From Lumnitzera littorea (taxonomy: Eukaryota > Streptophyta > Magnoliopsida > Myrtales > Combretaceae): DNA of 64,000 nucleotides. Both the position numbers and the translations under genes were made by a program. Numbering within the stretch: position 1 is the stretch's first letter; each line of letters starts with the position of its first letter. A model generated the notes under the pieces. That model saw nothing but the letters and a program-made list of their open reading frames with translations. It searched no databases and had not been told where the DNA came from. Shown here piece by piece: positions 57,675 to 64,000 of this stretch. The stretch is taken from NCBI GenBank assembly GCA_024138015.1, contig JAMXBB010000009.1:41588821-41652820 (forward strand). The letters run 5' to 3'.

Positions 57675-59480
57675 TATGACAAGAAGTCATTCATAAGATT
57701 GATCGAAATTGACCGCGAGATTGAGGGGACAGTTTTGAGGAATTTGAGGCAATGAACAGTTAAGGAAATAATGGAGGTGATCAATTAAGGGTCTCCTCTA
57801 AGGATTAAGGATGACGGTGAATTAAGTGAGCACAAATCTGATCACGACAGCTTACTTAACAACATTATGGCCAATAATAGGGAATAAAATTGAACTATGT
57901 CAAACTACTCTTGACCATCTCCGATTAGCACTCAGTCTTGTATAAAACAAGTGCTGTTGCAGCTAACAACTTTGAGATCAAGTCGAACATTATTCACATG
58001 GTGCAACAATCTATATAGTTTGATGGCCTATAAGACGAAAACCCTATTGCACATATTTCCAAATAACTTTAAGACTAATAGGGCAACTAATGATGCCATC
58101 CGACTATGCCTCTTCCCATTTTCTCTATGTGGCTAAGCTAAGTAGTGATTGAATACCTTGGTAAGAAATTTAATCACAACATGGAATAAACTAGCTGAAA
58201 AATTCTTAGAAAAGTTTTTTCTGCCTACTAAAACTGCAAAGCTCAAAGCCAACATCTCTTATTTTGCCTAGATAAAGGGTAATGCCTTATATAAAACCTA
58301 AAAGCAATTTAAGGACCTATTAAGGTGATCTCCACACAACGATCTCTCCCTTTGGATGGAAATCTAAACTTTTTATAATAGTCTTAACCCCTCCACGAGG
58401 TAGATGATAGATGAGGTAGTTGGACATATACTTAACACCTAGATATCCTAAAGAAGTTTAGGCTTTGATAGAATGGATGGCTATGAACAACTATCAATAG
58501 GAAAATCCCAAGGGCAAGCAAGAAGTCACAAGTGTGTCTAAGCTCAACACCATGCAATCTTTAGCTACTCAAGTGTAACTGTTGAGTAAAAAGATTGAAT
58601 CACTCTTAATTGGTTCACAATGATCGTAGCTCAACCTAAATAACTACTGTCAAGAGGGGTTTTGTAGGGGATGAACAGACTGAGCAAGTAGATTATTTGG
58701 GGAATCCATCTAGGTAGTAGAATAACCCCTTCAGTAACACTTATAATCCCAGTTGGAGGAATCACCCTAACTTCTCATTAGGAAATCAGAACCAAAGCCA
58801 ACAAACAACTAACTTTGGTTTGCCTGGACTCTAAAGACTACCACCCCTACCAATTCAAGAGAAGAAGCCTAGTTTAGAAGAGCTTCTTACTAAGTATATT
58901 TAAAGCAATAAGGCTCAGCTATCCAATATTGAATCATCATTGAGGAACCAAGAGGCTTTCACCTACAATTTAGAGAATCAAATAGGATATTTTGCAAAAA
59001 TGACCTTTGAAAGGCAACAAAGGATACTCCTAGGGAATATTGAGATCAACCCTAGGGAATATGTCAATGCAGTGACCTTGAGAAATAGTAGAGAGCTACA
59101 AGTTAAGAAGAAGTATGGTGGGAAAGTAGTAGAGACAAAACTGGAAGTCAAGGGTAAGGAAGACGTAGAGTCACCAAAATCAAGAGAGAATACGGAACCA
59201 CAAAAAATGAAGGAGTACAAGTTGCTCATCCCTTATCCAAAGTAACTTAGACAAGATTACCTTGATCTAAACAAGAAATTCAATAAATTCCTCAATCTTT
59301 TTAAACAACTTCACTTAAACTTACCTCTTGTTGATATTTTATTATAGATGCCATAGTACATAAAGTTCCTAAAGGATCTTTTGTTGAACAAGAGCAAGCT
59401 AGAGGATCGTTTAACTGTCATACATAATGAGGAATGCTCCATACTACTCTAGAAGAAGCTACTAAAGAAATTAACAAATC
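57675..59480 (+). pseudogene. Element G gag remnant
   Basis: A possible start is the ATG at 57675 (MTRSHS), with an IEIDREIE-like segment near 57700-57725. NDAIRLCLFPFSL at about 58090-58130 is a hallmark of Athila-type gag. FAKMTFERQQRILLGNIEIN near 58990-59050 and the lysine- and glutamate-rich segment open at 58940-59245 are the gag C terminus and linker to protease. Many stops interrupt the first 900 bp, while the part from 58940 is still open. Confidence 0.8.
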
Positions 59481-59870
59481 TAGGGAGTTTTACTCTCCCT
59501 TATGTGCTTGAAAACCTGTTTGCAGATAATGTTTTGGTAGATCTAGGAGCTAGTATTAATTTGATACCGTATAAATTATTCAAAAAGTTAGGGTTAGGAG
59601 AATCTAAAACAACATGTATGTGCATTCAATTAGCTAAAAAGTTCGCCATACACCCTACAGGCATCATAAAAGATGTTTTAGTGCAAGTTGATAAGTTTAT
59701 CTTTCCTTTAGATTTTGTTATCCTCAATATAAATGAGGATCTTGAGATTCCATTGATCCTAAGTAGACCCTTCCTAGCTATTGCTAGAGTTGTGATTGAT
59801 ACTAATGAGCGTAAGCTCATCTTAAGGGTTGGAGATGATGAAATTGTTTTCTGAAATTCAGATGCAATGC
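59481..59870 (+). pseudogene. Element G aspartic protease, open frame
   Basis: The open frame at 59504-59854 (116 codons) holds VDLGASINLIPYKLFKKLGL with the catalytic DLG at about 59540-59548. It is followed by IIKDVLVQVDKFIFPLDFVI and, near 59757-59775, a PLILSRPFLA segment in place of the family's P-ILGRPFLA. This is the typical gypsy/Athila protease and is the best-preserved retroelement domain in the window. The frame opens inside the polyprotein, so the ATG at 59504 is not a real start. Confidence 0.85.
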
Positions 59871-62450
59871 ATGAGTCACTTGACTCAAAGGGCATAACCT
59901 ACAGTGTTGATTCTACTAATGTTACTAAATGTTTGCAAGAAGCGCGTGCCAAAGAACCCTTAACTCATTGTTTGGAAAAAGGAGATGAATAGATGGTGAA
60001 AACCCTTAATCAGCCTGAGGTTGTAGATCAGTTGAGAGCTAATGAGTCTAGTGTGGTAAAGAAGGGGCTTAAACGATTTTGTAAAGTTAAAGCCTTCTAA
60101 AATAAAGCAACCAATATTAAAGCGGAAACAATCAAAAGATTGCTTAGAACACGCCTTTGTAGTGAGAAGCTCAAAGCTACTGACGACTACTGCATCCTAG
60201 CAAAAGCAAACAAAAAGAAGAAAGTTAAGAGTCACGAGTTTAATGAATAGTGTGATAAAAAGAAAGTTGGTGGAAGCCACATACCTAGAAAGAGAATTTG
60301 TTAGATAAATGGAAAAAGGGTAAGTTTATCCTTGTATGGAGAGTTAGGAAGTGAGGTAAGGAGATCCATCTTTGCCTGAATTAAGGTAAGTCAGTTTTGC
60401 ATTCCATCAAGCTATCGACGTTAAACATAGTACTCTTGGGAGACAACCCAAGCCAATAAATTCCTTTATCAATTCTCTTTATTTATTTTAGTATCTTAGC
60501 ATTTTTATTACCCGTTTTATTAATTTTATGCATTAAACTAGGCGTTTCTCCATAAAAAAGAAAAAATTCGCATATAGAAAGTTACACGACTTATATATAA
60601 GACCGTATCATGTCGTTTCCAAGGGTCCTTGTAGCATAATTAGAGTAAGTTACACAATTAAGAGACACGATCTGTCTTATGGTTGTATCATCTTTGTGTA
60701 CAGAAAGTTACATGATTAAAACATGGTCGTATCTCCTAATCAAGTTCGCCACACTATATAAGGTTGCAAAAAACTTTCTCTCTCATACTCTTTCATTACA
60801 ATTGCAAGATGAACACACATTACACTCTCCTCAATCTTCCTCTTTCCATGCCTACACACTTTTTACTTAGATTTTCTTACATTTAAAGGACTCTTCACTC
60901 TTCAATCATACTTAAGTACTTCTTTAAGAACAAGGTAAGTACCCTAATCTCCACTTGTTTCATGCTTGTTCTAATATTGTGTTGCATGTGTCAATTTGAA
61001 AATTCATTTAGCTGTAAAGGCATTGCCCTTAAAACCCTGTAGGGGTACTGTCCCTTTGACCCCTACCCGCTAATCAGCTAGTGGGACCATCTTAATAAGA
61101 TTTTGTTATTACAGAGTTCAAGTTTCATAAGTAGAAGTATTAGATTGTCTTGATTTATATGCTTTGTTCTTTATTTTAGCACTTAAGATTTTAGTGTTAA
61201 TCAATATAAAAGTGCTATTCATTCATGTAATTGCAAGATTTGGTGATTAAGCATGCTTAGAGTTTCTTATGTATCAATAGTTGTGAGCATTACATGAAGG
61301 ATTTCTTAAAAACACAACTACATCATGCATGAATACCAAGTGTTTTAGTGTCATTTTTTCCACATTTGATTATGATTTTGGTATAGTTCTTTGTTCTATG
61401 CATGGAGAAACTTTTGATCAATAAAAGAGTGACTTGAATTTTCTTTTCTTTGAATGGGACCATGACAACACAAATCAAGTTTCAAGTTAGGAGAAAGCTC
61501 AATAAGAAAAAGAAGGTAAGGAAGGTAAAGATGAAGGAGAAGCATAAGAAAGAGTTGAAGAGGAGAGTTCAAGTGAAGGAGTTAATGAGGAAGTTATGGA
61601 CGATGAAGAGGATGAGGATGAAGTGATGAAGTTATGGATGATGCCTTCGATGAGGAGGATTGAGATATGAATTTCACTGTTTTTTTCTTTTCTTTTCTTT
61701 GATTAGTCTCTACTTGACTTATTCAAGTCATGCTATGAGGTCAAGGTCTTGGAACTTTGAAGCTTATGTTAGAGATTGCATTTGGATAGGATGACTTCAA
61801 ACTCCTTGCATTGATGAATTGTGTTACTCAAATTTCAAAGGAGTACTAGTTTTCTTTTTCCTACTTTCAATCTTCTTACCCCATGAGTGTTTTGACTGAT
61901 ATATTTCCCATTGTATGACTTATTTCATACATGAAGGACAATGTATGGTTTTAAGTATGGGAAGGGATATAGAAATTGTTGCTATTTAGAAGATCAATTT
62001 TTCAAATTTAACCCGATTTTTTTTAGTTAACTTGCAATTATGTTAGAAATTGACAACTTCTAATGGATTGTAATGAATATTTGAATACTTGATCTTTGAT
62101 GAATGAAATATACGATACTAGAGTTAATAGGTGAAATCTTTGTGGAATAAAGTTACTGGTCATTTAGCCAAGGATATAAGGATTTAAGATTAGAGCAACA
62201 TTACTAGTTATGAGTTAATTATGATTATTTTCAAAGCTTACTTTGATGTATACTTTCCTCTTAGATAACTTTAGAACCTTATAATCCTTAGTAAATAAAC
62301 AGAGGAAATTTAACTTTTGAGAAACCCTTAAAAATTTGAAATAGTTGGAGGTAGAAAGTGATAACAATTGCATGAATAATCAATAATAAAAAGACAAAAT
62401 TGGTAAGAAGTTGCTTTAGTCCCTTAAAAAATCAAGGTCAAATCCTATTG
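59871..62450 (+). mobile_element. Element G 3' internal region; no RT or integrase seen
   Basis: After protease the frame continues as a basic segment (KKGLKRFCK near 60060, KANKKKKVKSHEF near 60205-60240). There is no FDD box, RNase H DAS or DH box, or integrase motif. At 60433 the phrase CTTGGGAGACAACCCAAGCC marks what I recognise as the Athila post-pol non-coding region. AAGGTAAGT at 60931-60939 looks like a splice donor. A lysine- and glutamate-rich remnant ends at a stop near 61665 (61500-61668). GACAATGTATGG followed by TTAAGTATGGGAAGGG near 61938-61966 matches the internal polypurine-like site of M. No 3' LTR is seen. This is a gag-protease-only derivative or a deleted copy. Confidence 0.65.
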
Positions 62451-63280
62451 CCACTACCAATGCCAAAGTAAGCTTAAAGAATCAGTTGGTATAGATTAGC
62501 CTTTGTTCATTAGAAGAGTGTAGATGAGAGGATTCGGTTGAAGTGGTCACGTACGTACAATATGAGTCTCATGCTACATGTAGCCTCAGAAAAGTAACAT
62601 AGAATGACACATGAGGGATGACTTGGAGAAGAGAAAGTAAGGAGGAGGAGTAAGCAGTGTTAAGGAACTTTGAATGCATGCGTAGTAGGTAGAGGAGCTA
62701 TAAAGCATCAACTCCACTATTTTAGATGAGAGGTGGTACGTTCTTTGCTTTGAGCTCTATTTGATCTTTTACGATAGCAGCACAATGCCGTTTCTGTGAA
62801 TATTTGAATTTTCAAATGAAGAGGATCTCTAAAGTATTTATAGAGTTAAGCCATCGACATGTCCATCAGATCGTAATGATAATTGACAACCGAGATGACC
62901 CCTCTCATTGATGGATTCTTTCATAGGCTTCTATTGAGTTCAAGGCCATAGCAAGCCTCTACATGTGCATGAGCTTCCCTAAGAAAGGTTAAGAACGGCC
63001 GAGCCAATCCAATGGTCCTTACTCCAAGCCTACCATGCCGCATCTCCTTAAGTCATCCCCAATTTAGGAACCTGACTCTTTAGGCCCTATCACTTTAACC
63101 CAAAAAGTTAAGCCCAGATCATTAATGGACTTAAAGCTCATAAATCATTTTAGCCCTCTACATTTTGCCACCTGACCAAAATTCTTAAACAAAGTCTAAG
63201 TATTTTGGATATAAATTACTTACGTTGAATAGCTAAGTCGCTACTTAGCACACGAGTGCTGTGAATTAGTTGTAGTACTC
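62451..63280. other. Unassigned stretch after element G
   Basis: No domain is seen. GC content rises near 62860-63180. There is no LTR start of the TGATGA type, so the 3' LTR of G was lost or displaced by whatever this sequence is. Confidence 0.4.
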
Positions 63281-63855
63281 CCAAGTGTGCTCAAACGGCT
63301 AAAAGGTTTATTTCATTAGAATTTATGAACCTAACGTCAACGCTACAAATTTTAGTAATTATGATATGTTTTAGTGCATAAGCTCGCAGCACTGTCTAAT
63401 TGCATGGGTCGCTTCAAGCTTGCTGAAATGGCATTTAGTATATTAAACAAATCTTCTTTTATGACCCATAAAAAGTTACTTGATCTGTACTTAAATAATA
63501 TATATATGTGTGTGCATATGTGTGTGTGTATGTGATAAACATAAGATATCATTATTATTGTCATTGATCCTTAAAGCATGCCAAGTGCGCTTAAACAACT
63601 GAAAAGTTTATTTCGTTGGAGCTTATGAGCATAACACCACCACTGCAAATTTTAAGGTTGTGGCATTATCTAATTGTATACGTCGCTTTAAGCTTATTGA
63701 AATGGTATTTACCCCAAAGGTAGTATATTAAACAATTCTCCCTTTACAACCCATAAAAAATTACTCTATCCATACTTAAATAATATATGTGTATGTATGT
63801 GTGTAGGTGTAATAAGCATAAGATATCATTATTATCATCATTGATCCTTGAAGCT
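63281..63855 (+). repeat. Tandem duplication with a 300-bp unit
   Basis: The unit starting CCAAGTGTGCTCAAAC at 63281 recurs at 63581 as CCAAGTGCGCTTAAAC. The two run in parallel through GCTTCAAGCTT/GCTTTAAGCTT, ACTTAAATAATATAT, a TGTG-rich microsatellite (63506-63534 and 63788-63811) and ATAAGATATCATTATTAT. The copies differ by scattered substitutions and small indels; the second is about 275 bp. Confidence 0.88.
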
Positions 63856-63923
63856 TCATAGGAGAAAATCTCATATATCACCAACACAACAAACTAGCCA
63901 TGGAAAATTTGGTTTAAAAAATA

Positions 63924-64000
63924 CCTGCTCTTGATGCAATTTCCCCTAACTTCTTTCACACATCGCTACTTATGGTACTAGAAATATCAGGACCAAATCG
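63924..64000 (-). pseudogene. Possible exon end at window edge
   Basis: The minus strand entering from 64000 reads RFGPDISSTISSDV, a stop, then KKLGEIASRA. The next bases (AGCAG then GTATTTTTT) form a plausible 5' splice site near 63923. Codon-like composition and the splice-site position suggest an exon of a host gene or pseudogene lying to the right. One in-frame TGA and the short length leave it uncertain. I do not recognise the protein. Confidence 0.3.

Noticed and set aside
58978..59229. Minus-strand frame of 83 codons
   Set aside because: It is antisense to the gag C terminus of element G (frame open on the plus strand at 58940-59245).
59626..59895. Minus-strand frame of 89 codons
   Set aside because: It is the shadow of the element G protease frame.

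Overview
This window is nuclear DNA of a flowering plant, most likely a eudicot. It is AT-rich, contains one intronless pentatricopeptide-repeat (PPR) gene of the P class, and is otherwise filled with old plant-type LTR retrotransposons and LINEs. The species cannot be named from the sequence. There is no tRNA, rRNA or CRISPR array that I can support. Most short open frames are chance frames in AT-rich DNA or lie antisense to decayed transposon genes.

Layout: 1-1922 is non-coding 3' flank with two long poly-G runs. 1923-4667 (minus) is the PPR gene, with a short promoter carrying site II (TGGGCY) elements at 4822-4889. 5834-13029 is one minus-strand LINE, ending in a poly(A) tail (poly-T on the plus strand) and broken twice by LTR insertions. 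13030-13645 is a plus-strand RNase H tail of another LINE. 13646-21572 is a plus-strand Ty3/gypsy chromovirus (called H here) whose 3' LTR was split by a solo LTR of about 4 kb (S3). 24481-30931 is a plus-strand retroelement gag-like reading frame (N) split by a 3759-bp solo LTR (S1) that has a perfect 5-bp target duplication.

From 30932 a minus-strand Athila-like element (M) runs to 46359. It has its 3' LTR (C), an acidic ORF, an upstream ORF, gag, a tRNA-Asp-type primer site and a partial 5' LTR (D). M was itself hit by a 2.9-kb solo LTR (K), a 675-bp hAT-like element (L) and a 3770-bp solo LTR (S2). The 5' LTR of M was hit by a minus-strand chromovirus (E, 46360-52393) that contains a further LTR-like insertion (O). 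The gag of E was hit by a plus-strand chromovirus of the same family (F, 52394-55640). F is cut by Athila-like sequence (G, 55640-62450) that has gag and protease but no recognisable reverse transcriptase or integrase. The last 1.5 kb holds an unassigned stretch, a 300-bp tandem duplication and a possible exon edge.

The interest lies in the stratigraphy: N is interrupted by M, M by E, E by F and F by G, with solo LTRs dated by their hosts. Other points are the C-to-T/G-to-A decay of primer sites, recurrent internal deletions, and the PPR gene's predicted RNA target. I found no clearly new cellular system. The gag-protease-only Athila derivative and the LTR flanked by internal sequence on both sides are the least ordinary structures.
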